This document shows positions 49,509 through 60,040 of a stretch of DNA of 64,000 bases, piece by piece; position 1 is the first letter of the stretch, and each line of letters opens with the position of its first letter. This stretch comes from UBA1431 sp002329665 (GTDB taxonomy: Bacteria > Bacillota > Clostridia > Christensenellales > UBA1431), in contig JAXGXY010000005.1 of NCBI GenBank assembly GCA_040772545.1, positions 32,013 to 96,012 of the forward strand, read 5' to 3'. A model generated the notes under the pieces. It did no database searches, was not told the DNA's origin, and saw nothing but the letters and a program-made list of their open reading frames with translations. Made by a program: the position numbers and the translations under genes.

Positions 49509-50198
49509 GTGTCTTCTAAGAACAGTCCCCGCAGACAAAGAACGCCCGTCCGTCTGCGTTGGGTCCGCGCGGCCCTCAACGCCGGCTGCGCCGCTTTCAT
49601 CGCGGCCGCCTTCGTCTGGGGCGCGTCGCTGTACAGGCAGGGAACGCCGCCCGTATCGCCCGCGCCGTCTCCCAAAAAACCGCCGCCTTCTTCCGTACGG
49701 CTGACGGAAACGGGCGTCCCTCTGGCGCAGCCGGACAAACGGGCGTCGCCTTCCGCGAAACCGTCGCCCTCGCCCGTGCAAACGCAGGGCGAAACGCCGC
49801 CGCCCGCAAGCGATGCATTGGTGGAATGCGCGCTCAAAATCCCCTCGCTCTCGCTGGAACTGCCCATATCGGAAGTCTGCACCGAGGAGACGCTGCTTCG
49901 TTACGTGTGCAAATTCTCGGGACCGCAGCCCGGTCAGGAAGGAAACTACGTTGTAGCGGGGCATGACTTCCTCAGCGGCGCGCAGTTCGCCCGGCTTCCG
50001 GAAATGCGGCCGGGGGACAAGGTAATCATAAGGAACAGGGAAAACCGGGAATACACGTATACGGTATACGCTTTGCAGTTGGTGACGCCCGAGGACGTTC
50101 AGTCGCTGACCGTGCCCGAAGAGGCCAAAGAAGCCACGCTGCTGACCTGCGCCCGGCAAAACACGATGCGGCTGCTCGTGCGCTGCCGCCTCGACTAA
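49509..50198 (+). CDS. sortase
   Basis: A 229-residue membrane-anchored transpeptidase. An N-terminal signal-anchor ('AALNAGCAAFIAAAFVWGA') is followed by a long Pro/Ser-rich spacer (about residues 45-100). The sortase beta-barrel then has the catalytic His in 'YVVAGHDFLSG', Cys in 'ATLLTCARQNTM' (TLxTC) and Arg in 'RLLVRCRLD'. The class (D/E-like by length and motif) is a guess. No LPXTG-type substrate is encoded in the window, including in the FN3 protein. GTG 49509 has AGAGG eight bases before it. A repeat copy starts four bases after the stop. Confidence 0.88.
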   Translation: MSSKNSPRRQRTPVRLRWVRAALNAGCAAFIAAAFVWGASLYRQGTPPVSPAPSPKKPPPSSVRLTETGVPLAQPDKRASPSAKPSPSPVQTQGETPPPASDALVECALKIPSLSLELPISEVCTEETLLRYVCKFSGPQPGQEGNYVVAGHDFLSGAQFARLPEMRPGDKVIIRNRENREYTYTVYALQLVTPEDVQSLTVPEEAKEATLLTCARQNTMRLLVRCRLD

Positions 50199-50202
50199 AT
50201 CG

Positions 50203-50345
50203 GAGCAGGCTTCGCTTCGCTCATAATCCCTTTGCGCTTCGCGCTCCGGGGGTTTATTCGCACCGCTCCCTCGTCGAAGCTTGCTCCTCCTTTTCCCCCA
50301 AAGCTACGCTTTGCGGGGAAGAGCTCGGGTTAGGTTTCGCAGGCA
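50203..50345 (+). repeat. dispersed intergenic repeat, copy R5
   Basis: TCGGAGCAGGCTTCGCTTCG, CTCATAATCCCTTTGCGCTT, a CACCGCTCCCTCGTCG block, TTGCTCCTCCTTTTCCCCC and a core at about 50295-50320 appear in the same order as in R3. It begins four bases past the sortase stop. Confidence 0.8.
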
Positions 50346-50396
50346 GCGGGCTTTGCCGGGGCAGGCCGCGCCGGAAACGCGTTTCAATCGACGGAG

Positions 50397-50430
50397 AAAA
50401 CCCTCGCAAACAAAGTTTGCGAGGGTTTTT
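50397..50430. terminator. bidirectional intrinsic terminator
   Basis: A perfect 15-base stem, AAAACCCTCGCAAAC (50397-50411) with GTTTGCGAGGGTTTT (50415-50429), loop AAA. It separates the sortase (+) and exonuclease III (-) genes. Confidence 0.85.
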
Positions 50431-50487
50431 GGCTCGGTGATTCATCGCGGCCGGCCCGGTCCCATATCCACCGGCGCACATAGCGAA

Positions 50488-51243
50488 TCAGTCCAGGCCG
50501 AGGCCCACGGGGCAATGGTCGGAACCGTATATGTCCGAATGGATGACGGCGTCTGAAACGCCGTCCCAAAGCCTGTTTGAGACCAGGAAGTAGTCGATGC
50601 GCCAGCCCACGTTCCGCTCGCGCGCCTTGAAACGGTAGGTCCACCAGGAATACGCGTCCCTGCGCTCCGGGTACATCCTCCTAAACGTATCGATGAACCC
50701 GCTCTCGACCAACCGCGTGAAGCCTTCGCGCTCCTCGTCGGTGAATCCCGGGTTCGTCCGGTTGGCCTTAGGATTCTTGATGTCCATCTCCGTGTGGGCC
50801 ACGTTCATGTCCCCGCAAACGACCACGGGCTTTTTCGCGTCGAGCGAACATATGTACTCCCGGAAGGCTTCGTCCCAGCGCATCCGGTACTCCAGCCTCA
50901 CCAGCCCCGGCTGCGCGTTGGGCACATAGGCGTTGACCAGATAAAAGCCACCGTATTCCAGCGTAATGACGCGCCCCTCCCGGTCATGCTCGGCGATTCC
51001 GATGCCCGGCGACGCCGAAAGCGGCTCTTCGCGCGCGAACACGGCCGTCCCCGAATACCCTTTGCGCTCCGCGTAGTTCCAGGTCTGCGTGTATCCGGGC
51101 AGGTCGAGGTCTATTTGTCCGGCCTGCAGCTTCGTCTCCTGAACGCAGAAAAAATCCGCGTCCAGTTTATTGAATTGATCCATAAACCCTTTGTTGAGAC
51201 AGGCCCTAAGCCCGTTGACGTTCCATGATACGAACCGGATAAT
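50488..51243 (-). CDS. xth: exodeoxyribonuclease III (ExoA/Xth)
   Basis: A 251-residue AP endonuclease/3' exonuclease of base-excision repair. Motifs are 'FVSWNVNGLRACLN' (Asn), 'FFCVQETKL' (Glu), 'VVCGDMNVAHTE' (Asp, Asn), 'RRDAYSWWTYRFKARERNVG' and 'YGSDHCPVGLGL' (Asp-His). No ATG/GTG/TTG lies at the expected start. GGGGGAGG is followed four bases later by ATT and seven bases later by ATC ('IIRFVSWN'), so a rare ATT or ATC start is likely; I place it at 51243. The nearest upstream in-frame ATG, 51318, lies in a promoter-like TATAATGG and has no ribosome site. Confidence 0.9.
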   Translation of the reverse strand: MIRFVSWNVNGLRACLNKGFMDQFNKLDADFFCVQETKLQAGQIDLDLPGYTQTWNYAERKGYSGTAVFAREEPLSASPGIGIAEHDREGRVITLEYGGFYLVNAYVPNAQPGLVRLEYRMRWDEAFREYICSLDAKKPVVVCGDMNVAHTEMDIKNPKANRTNPGFTDEEREGFTRLVESGFIDTFRRMYPERRDAYSWWTYRFKARERNVGWRIDYFLVSNRLWDGVSDAVIHSDIYGSDHCPVGLGLD

Positions 51244-51406
51244 GCATCCTCCCCCCGTTATGCCCCGCTTCGCCGGCCGCTCCCATAGAGGCCGGCCCGG
51301 GTCATTCCAGTATACCATTATACGGCGGGCCGCCGCATGCATTTTTACGCCTCTGCTTTAAAAATCCCACAAATTTAAAAAAACGCCTTCGTTTTTCGCG
51401 CAATGC

Positions 51407-51415
51407 TGGTATAAT
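51407..51415 (+). promoter_or_regulatory. extended -10 promoter of pyrG
   Basis: TGG plus TATAAT (51410-51415), 37 bases before the TTG start. The -35 region (TTCGTT) is weak. Confidence 0.55.
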
Positions 51416-51451
51416 AAATGCTGTTGGTACTTTATATGGGGGTGGAAAGTC

Positions 51452-53059
51452 TTGCCTGCAAAATACGTTTTCGTCACCGGCGGCGTGGTTTCCGGACTGG
51501 GGAAGGGCATCACGGCCGCTTCTCTGGGGCGCCTGCTCAAGGCCAGGGGCTACCGCGTCTCCATCCAGAAACTCGACCCGTATCTAAACGTCGACCCCGG
51601 CACGATGAACCCGTTCCAGCACGGCGAAGTCTTCGTGACCGAGGACGGTGCGGAAACGGACCTGGATTCGGGGCACTACGAGCGTTTCATCGACGAAAAC
51701 CTCGACCGATTTTGCAACGTCACCTCCGGGAAGGTCTACCAGGAGGTCATCGCCCGCGAACGCGCCGGCGAATACGCCGGATCGACCGTGCAGGTCATCC
51801 CGCACATCACGGGCTACATAAAGGAACAGATTGCGAGCATCGGGGACCCCGATAAGGTGGACGTCGCGATCGTCGAGATCGGCGGCACGGTGGGCGACAT
51901 CGAGAGCCAGCCCTTCCTCGAAGCGATCCGCCAGTTCTCTATAGAGCGCGGCCGCGGCAACTGCGCATTCGTGCACGTCACCCTCATCCCCTTCCTCAAA
52001 TCCTCGGGCGAACTGAAGACCAAGCCGACGCAGCACAGCGTCCAGCAGCTTCAGGGCACCGGAATACAGCCCAACATCATCGTGTGCCGCTGCGAACACC
52101 CCGTCGGGCGCGAGGTCCGCGAAAAGATATCCCTTTTCTGCAACGTGCCGCTCCACCACGTCATCGCGAACCGGGACACCGAGGTCCTGTACGAGGTACC
52201 GCTCAAGCTCGAGCAGGAAGACTTCGCGCAGACCGTGCTCGAGACCCTCGACTCCTCCTGCCCCGAACCCCGGCTCGACGACTGGCGCGCGATGGTCGAG
52301 GCGCTCAAGACGCCCCGGCACACTGTGCGCATCGCGATGGTCGGCAAATACGTCGCGCTGCACGACGCGTACCTGAGCGTGGTCGAAGCGCTCAAGCACG
52401 GCGGCGTGCCCAGCGGCACCCGCATCGAGATCGCGTGGGTAGACTCGGAGACCGTAACGCGGGAAAACGCGCGCGAACTGCTCGAGGGCGTCCACGGGAT
52501 CCTGATCCCCGGCGGGTTCGGGATACGCGGCGTCGAAGGGAAAATAGAGGTGGCGCGCTTCGCCCGCGAGCAGAGGATACCGTACCTGGGCATCTGCCTC
52601 GGCCTGCAGGTGGCCGTCATCGAATTCGCGCGCAACGTGGCCGGCCTTGAGGGGTCCCACGGCATCGAGTTCGACCCGTCCGCAAGGCACCCCGTCATCC
52701 ATCTGATGCCCGACCAGGACGGCGTCGTGGACCTCGGCGGGACGCTTAGGCTGGGGAGCTATCCCTGCCGGCTCGAACCCGGCTCGAAAGCGTACTCCAT
52801 CTACGATAAGCCCCTGATCCACGAACGCCACCGCCACCGGTACGAGTTCAACAACGCTTACCGCAAGGCGCTTTCCGACGCGGGCCTCAGGCTCTGCGGG
52901 CTCTCCCCCGACGGGCATATCGTCGAGATGGTGGAACTGCCCGACCACCCCTGGCACGTCTCGGTGCAGTTCCATCCCGAGTTCAAGTCCAGGCCCAACC
53001 GGCCGCACCCGCTTTTCCGCTCGTTCGTGGAGGCCTCGCTCGAACACGGCAACGCCTGA
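51452..53059 (+). CDS. pyrG: CTP synthase
   Basis: The 535-residue enzyme makes CTP from UTP, ATP and glutamine. The synthetase half begins 'KYVFVTGGVVSGLGKGITAA' with the P-loop, and has 'QVIPHITGYIKEQI' and 'VEIGGTVGDIESQPF'; the glutamine amidotransferase half has Cys in 'YLGICLGLQVAVIEF' and the His-Glu of 'VQFHPEFKSRP'. The TTG start at 51452 is preceded by GGGGGTGGAAAGTC. Full length. It has its own promoter and terminator. No pyrG-type pyrimidine attenuator was recognised in the short leader. Confidence 0.97.
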   Translation: MPAKYVFVTGGVVSGLGKGITAASLGRLLKARGYRVSIQKLDPYLNVDPGTMNPFQHGEVFVTEDGAETDLDSGHYERFIDENLDRFCNVTSGKVYQEVIARERAGEYAGSTVQVIPHITGYIKEQIASIGDPDKVDVAIVEIGGTVGDIESQPFLEAIRQFSIERGRGNCAFVHVTLIPFLKSSGELKTKPTQHSVQQLQGTGIQPNIIVCRCEHPVGREVREKISLFCNVPLHHVIANRDTEVLYEVPLKLEQEDFAQTVLETLDSSCPEPRLDDWRAMVEALKTPRHTVRIAMVGKYVALHDAYLSVVEALKHGGVPSGTRIEIAWVDSETVTRENARELLEGVHGILIPGGFGIRGVEGKIEVARFAREQRIPYLGICLGLQVAVIEFARNVAGLEGSHGIEFDPSARHPVIHLMPDQDGVVDLGGTLRLGSYPCRLEPGSKAYSIYDKPLIHERHRHRYEFNNAYRKALSDAGLRLCGLSPDGHIVEMVELPDHPWHVSVQFHPEFKSRPNRPHPLFRSFVEASLEHGNA

Positions 53060-53114
53060 GTATGGGCAGTCCGCCCCGGCGGAAACCGTATAGCCGATTA
53101 AAAACGAAAGACCG

Positions 53115-53141
53115 CCGCCTGTTGCTCGACAGGCGGTTTTT
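53115..53141 (+). terminator. intrinsic terminator of pyrG
   Basis: CCGCCTGT (53115-53122), loop TGCTCG, ACAGGCGG (53129-53136), TTTTT. Confidence 0.85.
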
Positions 53142-53924
53142 CATATAACCTTTTCAGTAAAGCGTCGCAAACCGCCGCGCGGCGCGAAGCGATCCGCAGC
53201 GGCAGGCGGCGGTTTGCGCCCAGCATACGGCCGTTTTCTCGACATTTTTCGGGAAATTCCTCCGCTGTTCGCCGGGCCCATTGCCCGCCCCGCATCGCCG
53301 CCCCTTCGCAAAAGAAGGCTCCCTATGGGCCGAAAAACCGCACCGGCCGTTCAAAAATCGGGAAGCCCTATTCCCGTACCGGCGGCGCATGCAAAAGGGG
53401 CCGCAAGCCCGCGCACGGTTGCGACCCCTTTCGATATTTCTCGGGAAATTCCCCCGGCAATCTGTCCCCCGGTATACTATTTCCCAAATCCGCGCGCGCC
53501 CGCGAATTTCAGGCGAATGCCCGGCTGACGCCAATACTCCGGCCCATGCCCTATCAAACCGGGAAATACCTTGCGCGCGGCTGCAAACGTCGTTGTCGAT
53601 CAAGGGCCCTTCTTTGGCAATGTCCCCAAAATCAGGCGACCGCATTCGATATTTCTCGCCTCGTCGGAGCAAACTTCGCCCCGCTACGTTGCTTCCCCGC
53701 AAAGCCTGCGGCTTCGCGGGGAATTACCCGGGAAGGGCTTGGTGGAATTTTCTCGGGAAAAGCTTCGCGGGCAGTGCTTCAAAGCGTACCAAACCCAGAC
53801 TCTTTACGACCGCATTCGATATTTCTCGGGAAATCCCGGTACGGTTCCATGCATTTCACCAGCGTAAGCCTCACATTTTCGTCCGGACCTGCGCGATTCC
53901 CCAACATCTTTGCTGTTGGCAAAA
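53142..53924. other. noncoding stretch with short repeats between pyrG and hisF
   Basis: About 780 bases without a credible gene. A 12-bp stem, GCAAACCGCCGC (53167-53178) with GCGGCGGTTTGC (53206-53217), lies at the left. TTCGATATTTCTCGGGAAAT or a variant occurs near 53430, 53645 and 53815, with a looser form near 53237. Copy R6 of the dispersed repeat lies inside. Short frames on both strands are not supported. Confidence 0.5.
53660..53770 (+). repeat. dispersed intergenic repeat, copy R6
   Basis: CTCGTCGGAGCAAACTTCGC, CCCGCTACGTTGCTTCCCCG and a core CCCCGCAAAG-CCTGCGG-CTTCGCGGGG near 53695-53722, then ACCCGGGAAGGGCTT modules. Shorter than R3 but with the same order. Confidence 0.7.
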
Positions 53925-53951
53925 GAAACGGCGCAGTAAAAGCGCCGTTTC
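53925..53951 (-). terminator. intrinsic terminator downstream of hisF
   Basis: GAAACGGCGC (53925-53934), loop AGTAAAA, GCGCCGTTTC (53942-53951); minus-strand product ends TTTCTTTTGCC. Lies 69 bases beyond the hisF stop. Confidence 0.7.
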
Positions 53952-54019
53952 TTCCACTTTCGGATAAAATAAAAATTTCTGTCTTTAAAACTTTAATCCG
54001 GTACTTCGCGCCGTAACGT

Positions 54020-54778
54020 TTACCCCCGTATCGTGACGCCGCGGCCGCGGAGGTATTCCTTCAACGCGCCGATCTCCAGCTCCTTATAATGAAACAGCGA
54101 CGCCGCCAGGGCCGCGTCCGCGCGGCCTTCGGTCAGCGCTTCGTAGAAATGCTCCATCGTCCCGGCCCCGCCCGAGGCGATGACCGGGATGCCCACGGCC
54201 CGGCTGACCGCGCGCGTGAGTTCGATGTCGTACCCGGCCTTGGTGCCGTCCGCGTCCATGCTGGTGAGCAGTATCTCCCCCGCGCCCAGCCGCTCGGCCT
54301 CGGCCGCCCAGGCAACGGCGTCCATCCCCGTGTTGATGCGGCCGCCGTTTATGAACACGTCCCAGCCGCCGTTATCGCGCCTGCGCGCGTCAATGGCGAC
54401 CACCACGCACTGGCTCCCGAACTTGGCGGCCGCCTCGCTGATAACGGTCCTGTTCCTGACGGCGGCGGAGTTTATGGACACCTTGTCCGCTCCCGCGCGC
54501 AGGATGTCCTTAAAATCATCGACGGTGCGCATGCCGCCCCCGACCGTGAACGGGATGAACACGCGCTCGGCCACGCGCGAGACCATGTCGGTCACGATTT
54601 CCCGCGCGTCCGACGACGCGGTGATGTCCAGGAAAACCAGTTCGTCCGCGCCCTGCGCGTCGTACGCCGCCCCGATCTCCACCGGGTCGCCCGCGTCGCG
54701 CAGGTTGACGAAGTTCACGCCCTTCACAACGCGCCCGCCGTGCACGTCCAGGCAGGGTATGATCCGTTTTGCCAGCAT
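54020..54778 (-). CDS. hisF: imidazole glycerol phosphate synthase subunit HisF
   Basis: A 252-residue TIM-barrel cyclase/lyase that uses ammonia from HisH to close the imidazole ring in histidine synthesis and release AICAR. The start 'MLAKRIIPCLDVHGGRVVKG' contains catalytic Asp11; the second Asp lies in 'VVAIDARRRDNGGWDVFING', and phosphate-binding loops in 'FTVGGGMRT' and 'ASGGAGTMEHF'. The ATG overlaps the hisH stop (TGATG) and has AAAGGAGGG upstream. No other his gene is adjacent, so this pair sits apart from the rest of the pathway. Confidence 0.97.
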   Translation of the reverse strand: MLAKRIIPCLDVHGGRVVKGVNFVNLRDAGDPVEIGAAYDAQGADELVFLDITASSDAREIVTDMVSRVAERVFIPFTVGGGMRTVDDFKDILRAGADKVSINSAAVRNRTVISEAAAKFGSQCVVVAIDARRRDNGGWDVFINGGRINTGMDAVAWAAEAERLGAGEILLTSMDADGTKAGYDIELTRAVSRAVGIPVIASGGAGTMEHFYEALTEGRADAALAASLFHYKELEIGALKEYLRGRGVTIRG

Positions 54779-55407
54779 CAGCCAAGCCCTCCTTTGCCGC
54801 GTACGCCGAACGCGAAATTCCTGAGTATATCCAGCCCCACGGCGCCGCTTTTTTCCGGGTGGAACTGCACGGCCTGCATGTTGCCGTCCTTCACGGCAAC
54901 GTCCATTTCGACACCGTGCTCCGCCGTCGCGATGACCTTTTCCCGCTCGGCCGCCTTCGCGTAGTAGGAATGCACGAAATACACGAACGGCGAAGGCGGG
55001 AGCGACGCGAACAGCCCGGCGCCCTCCCGCGCGCGAAGCGTGTTCCACCCCACGTGCGGGATCTTCAGGCCTTCCTTTTGGGGGATGCGCAGCACGCTCC
55101 CCTCGAGGATGCCAAGCCCTCCAACGCCCGGGCTCTCCTCGCTCGTTTCAAACAGCAGCTGGAGCCCGAGGCAGATGCCGAGCAGCGGCAGAGAGCGCTG
55201 CACGGCTTCGCGCACCACGTCGTCCATACCGCTCTTTATCAGCCCGTCCATCGCGTCCCCGAACGCGCCGACGCCGGGCAGTATGATCCTCGCGCTCGAA
55301 AGCACCGCCTTCCTGTCCGACGTTACCCTCGCGGTGCATCCGATGTGTTCGCAGGCCTTTTTCACGCTGCTCAGGTTCCCAGCGCCATAGTCGATGATAG
55401 CTATCAC
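54778..55407 (-). CDS. hisH: imidazole glycerol phosphate synthase subunit HisH
   Basis: A 209-residue glutaminase partner of HisF. GTG at 55407 gives 'MIAIIDYGAGNLSSVKKACE', the canonical start, with AAAGGGG nine bases before; the longer frame to 55524 is not needed. The glutaminase triad is Cys in 'LLGICLGLQLLFE' and His-Glu in 'AVQFHPEKSG'. 'LPGVGAFGDAM' and 'GWNTLRAREGAGLF' are also family features. It overlaps hisF by one base; the ABC-F gene ends 65 bases upstream on the same strand. Confidence 0.96.
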   Translation of the reverse strand: MIAIIDYGAGNLSSVKKACEHIGCTARVTSDRKAVLSSARIILPGVGAFGDAMDGLIKSGMDDVVREAVQRSLPLLGICLGLQLLFETSEESPGVGGLGILEGSVLRIPQKEGLKIPHVGWNTLRAREGAGLFASLPPSPFVYFVHSYYAKAAEREKVIATAEHGVEMDVAVKDGNMQAVQFHPEKSGAVGLDILRNFAFGVRGKGGLG

Positions 55408-55472
55408 TCGTTCGCGCCCCTTTATATTCATCTTTTCCGTACATGATAATACGCCGCAGTCCGCGGCCAACG

Positions 55473-57431
<1,959 letters not shown>

Positions 57432-57593
57432 GAAACCGGATCCGCTCCTCCCTGCCTAGCTCAAGAGTATACCGTATTTGCATGCCGCTTTCAATGGCCC
57501 TCTCTCCGCAATGTAGGCAACTACCGGCATGATCCGCCGCAGATGCGGGCCTTAAGGACGCAAACCCCGCCGGGACGGCCGTATTGTCCGCCT

Positions 57594-57628
57594 GAAAAAA
57601 AGCCAACGCAAACGAGGTTTGCGTTGGC
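57594..57628 (-). terminator. intrinsic terminator after the deoC-kinase-deoC operon
   Basis: GCCAACGCAAAC (57602-57613), loop GAG, GTTTGCGTTGGC (57617-57628). The plus-strand A7 at 57595-57601 is a T tract on the minus strand. Confidence 0.85.
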
Positions 57629-57673
57629 AGGTCACATGGGAAAACCCGGCCCAAACGAAGTTTTCGCCGGCCT

Positions 57674-58399
57674 CTATCCCTTGATCTCGATGTCCTGATA
57701 ATACTGGTTGAGCTCGTCGCAGATCTGCACCGCCCGTCGCGTTCCCAGGCGGGACGCGCCCGCCGCGATCGCCATGAGCGTGAGCTGCGCGGGGTTGTAG
57801 CCGCCGTACCCCGCGAACTTGACCCCCACGTTATCGGGGACCGTGGCGCGCATGATCTTCACGTGCTTGATCTGGGGGTTCCCCCCGCGTCCGGTCGACG
57901 TCTTCACGAAATCGACGCCGGCCTCCACGGCGCATTTGCAGGCCGTCGCCACTTCTTCGTCGGTCAGCATGGCGACCTCGAGGATCGACTTGACCTCGTA
58001 GCCCGCGCCGTGCCCGACCTTGACCACCTCGGCGATGTCCCGCGTGTAGTAGTCGTAGTCCCTGCCCTTGAGCTTGCCGATGCTGGTCACCATGTCGATG
58101 CAGGCGGGCCGCCCCTTCAGCGACTTCACGACCGCTTCCGCCTCGGCGACCTTGAGCTCGGTCGGGATGGCGCCGAAGGGGAAGGCGACGGGTATCCCCG
58201 CCTCCAGCCCGGTCCCGTCGAGCAGGTCGGCCACGAGGGAGACCCACAGCGGGTTGGGGTGGACGCCCTTGACCTTGTATTTGACGGCCAGCTCGCACAC
58301 TTCCCTGATCCTGGCCTCATCCGTCGCCGGGTCCAGGACCGCAAAGTCCATCATCCCCGCGATCCTCTCGGCCGTGTACGCTTCGTTGTTGATCTTCAT
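57674..58399 (-). CDS. deoC: deoxyribose-phosphate aldolase-family protein (DeoC)
   Basis: A 241-residue class I aldolase. The Schiff-base Lys is in 'VDFVKTSTGRGGNP', a second Lys in 'VGVKFAGYGGYNPA', and the Asp in 'CIDMVTSIGKLKGRDYDYY', so the DeoC active site is complete. Canonical DeoC cleaves 2-deoxyribose-5-phosphate to acetaldehyde and glyceraldehyde-3-phosphate. It differs in detail from housekeeping DeoC ('KFAGYGGY' in place of 'KPAGGVRT'), and lies with a second DeoC-like gene and a sugar kinase, so another phosphorylated sugar may be the substrate. ATG 58399 follows AGGAGGGAAACAA. Confidence 0.85.
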   Translation of the reverse strand: MKINNEAYTAERIAGMMDFAVLDPATDEARIREVCELAVKYKVKGVHPNPLWVSLVADLLDGTGLEAGIPVAFPFGAIPTELKVAEAEAVVKSLKGRPACIDMVTSIGKLKGRDYDYYTRDIAEVVKVGHGAGYEVKSILEVAMLTDEEVATACKCAVEAGVDFVKTSTGRGGNPQIKHVKIMRATVPDNVGVKFAGYGGYNPAQLTLMAIAAGASRLGTRRAVQICDELNQYYQDIEIKG

Positions 58400-58500
58400 T
58401 TGTTTCCCTCCTGTAAACCGGATATGCGTCAGTTGCCCGGAGGACGGCATCCCCCGGGCAACAGCGTTACGATTATGGTGTCCGAAAGCCTGTCGTCCTA

Positions 58501-60018
58501 TCAGAAAATGGGTCCGTCCAGGGCCTCGTAGAGGTCGGTGAAGCGCTTGAAGGCGTCTTCGTATGCCGCGAAATTCTTCGGGTTCGGCTCATACGTCTTC
58601 ATGATCCTGACCGACTTGGTCGCTTCATTGACGTCCTTGTAGACGCCGGTACCGATGCCCGCGTACAGCGCGGCGCCCAGGCAGCCCGTCTCGGAGGTTT
58701 GCAGCAACTGGATCGGCTTCTGCGTGATGTCGGCCAACATCTGGCACCAGGTCGGCGACTTGGCGGCGCCGCCGGTCAGGCGGATCGCATTGATGTCGAT
58801 GCCGGCCGCGGCCTCCGCCTTGAGGATGTCGGTCATCTCGTAGCAGATGCCCTCCATGACCGCCCTGGCCATGTCCGCCTTGGTGGTGCCCAGCGACATG
58901 CCCGAGAACACGCCGCGCGCGTTTCCGTTCAGGCGTGCGCCCGACGCGCCCTGCAGGTAGGACAGGAAGGTGATGCCGTTCGCGCCCGGAGGCACGGCGT
59001 CGATCTGCTGGGTGATGAGGTTGTACGTGTCCTCATTGAGGACTTTTCCCGCCGCGACTTCGAGGTCGCAGAACGTGTCGCGGTACCAGCGGAAGCTGGA
59101 AGCGGCCGCGACCGAGAACGCTTCGATGGTCCAGTTGTTCACGCCGTGGTTGCCCTTGACGACCAGTTTCTTGTTGGGGTCGCGGATCGGTTCGTCGGAC
59201 ACGACGAAACTGGAGCCGAACGTGCCGATGACCATGACGCAGACACCGTTCTCAACGGCGCCGGCGCCGAACGTGCTGCAGTTCTGGTCGTGCGCGCCCA
59301 CGCAGATCAGGGTGCCTTCGACCAGGCCCGTCTTCTCCGCGATTTCCTTGTCTATCTTGCCCACAACCCTGCCCGGATCGGTCGCGATCTCGGCGCGCTG
59401 GTCCATGCTCATGCCATGCACGTCAAACATCCTGGGAGCCCAGCGGTGGTTGTTCACGTCGCACATGCCTTCGCGGCTGGCGGAGGAAAGGTCGGTGTAG
59501 TAGCCCTCGGCGCCGAACTCTTTGAGGAAATAATCCTGGTGGGTGGAGAAGAGCGCCGTTTTCTCCCAGTTTTCAGGTTCGTTTTGCTTGAGCCAGACCA
59601 GCTTGGTCGTGCTGAAGATCACGCCGAGGGGGTCGCCTGTGAGCGCATAGTATTCGTCGCGCGGGATCCGGCTGGTGACGTAATCGATCTCTTTCTGCCC
59701 GCTGCGCAGGTCCTGCCATCCCACGAAAGGCCTTAAAAGTTTGCCGTTCTTGTCCAGCAGGCCGATGACCGAACCCTGGGAGGAAAGGCCCAGCGCCACG
59801 ATCTCCTTGGGGTCCACGCCCGAATTTTTGATCGCCGCCTTACAGGACTCGAACAGCGCCGGGGTGATGTCCTCGGCCGTCTGCTCGACCCAGCCTGGAT
59901 TGGGATAGTAGCAGGGGTACTCACGGTAATCCGATCCCACAAGGTTTCCGTCGAAGTCGAAAATGCACGTCTTGCATCCCGTGGTGCCTTCATCGATACC
60001 TACCAAGTATTTTCCCAT
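58501..60018 (-). CDS. FGGY-family carbohydrate kinase
   Basis: A 505-residue two-domain sugar kinase of the ASKHA fold. The phosphate-1 loop is 'LVGIDEGTTGCKTCIFDFDG', 'SSQGSVIGLLDKNG' follows, and the adenosine region is 'IRLTGGAAKSPTWCQMLADI' with 'GCLGAALYAGIGTG'. It resembles xylulokinase and related pentulose or LsrK-like kinases; the sugar cannot be fixed by motif. It lies between two DeoC-family aldolases on one strand, which suggests a pathway of phosphorylation followed by aldol cleavage. No transporter is visible. ATG 60018 has GGAGG upstream. Confidence 0.9.
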   Translation of the reverse strand: MGKYLVGIDEGTTGCKTCIFDFDGNLVGSDYREYPCYYPNPGWVEQTAEDITPALFESCKAAIKNSGVDPKEIVALGLSSQGSVIGLLDKNGKLLRPFVGWQDLRSGQKEIDYVTSRIPRDEYYALTGDPLGVIFSTTKLVWLKQNEPENWEKTALFSTHQDYFLKEFGAEGYYTDLSSASREGMCDVNNHRWAPRMFDVHGMSMDQRAEIATDPGRVVGKIDKEIAEKTGLVEGTLICVGAHDQNCSTFGAGAVENGVCVMVIGTFGSSFVVSDEPIRDPNKKLVVKGNHGVNNWTIEAFSVAAASSFRWYRDTFCDLEVAAGKVLNEDTYNLITQQIDAVPPGANGITFLSYLQGASGARLNGNARGVFSGMSLGTTKADMARAVMEGICYEMTDILKAEAAAGIDINAIRLTGGAAKSPTWCQMLADITQKPIQLLQTSETGCLGAALYAGIGTGVYKDVNEATKSVRIMKTYEPNPKNFAAYEDAFKRFTDLYEALDGPIF

Positions 60019-60040
60019 TCGTGTTTACCTCCATCTCTGT

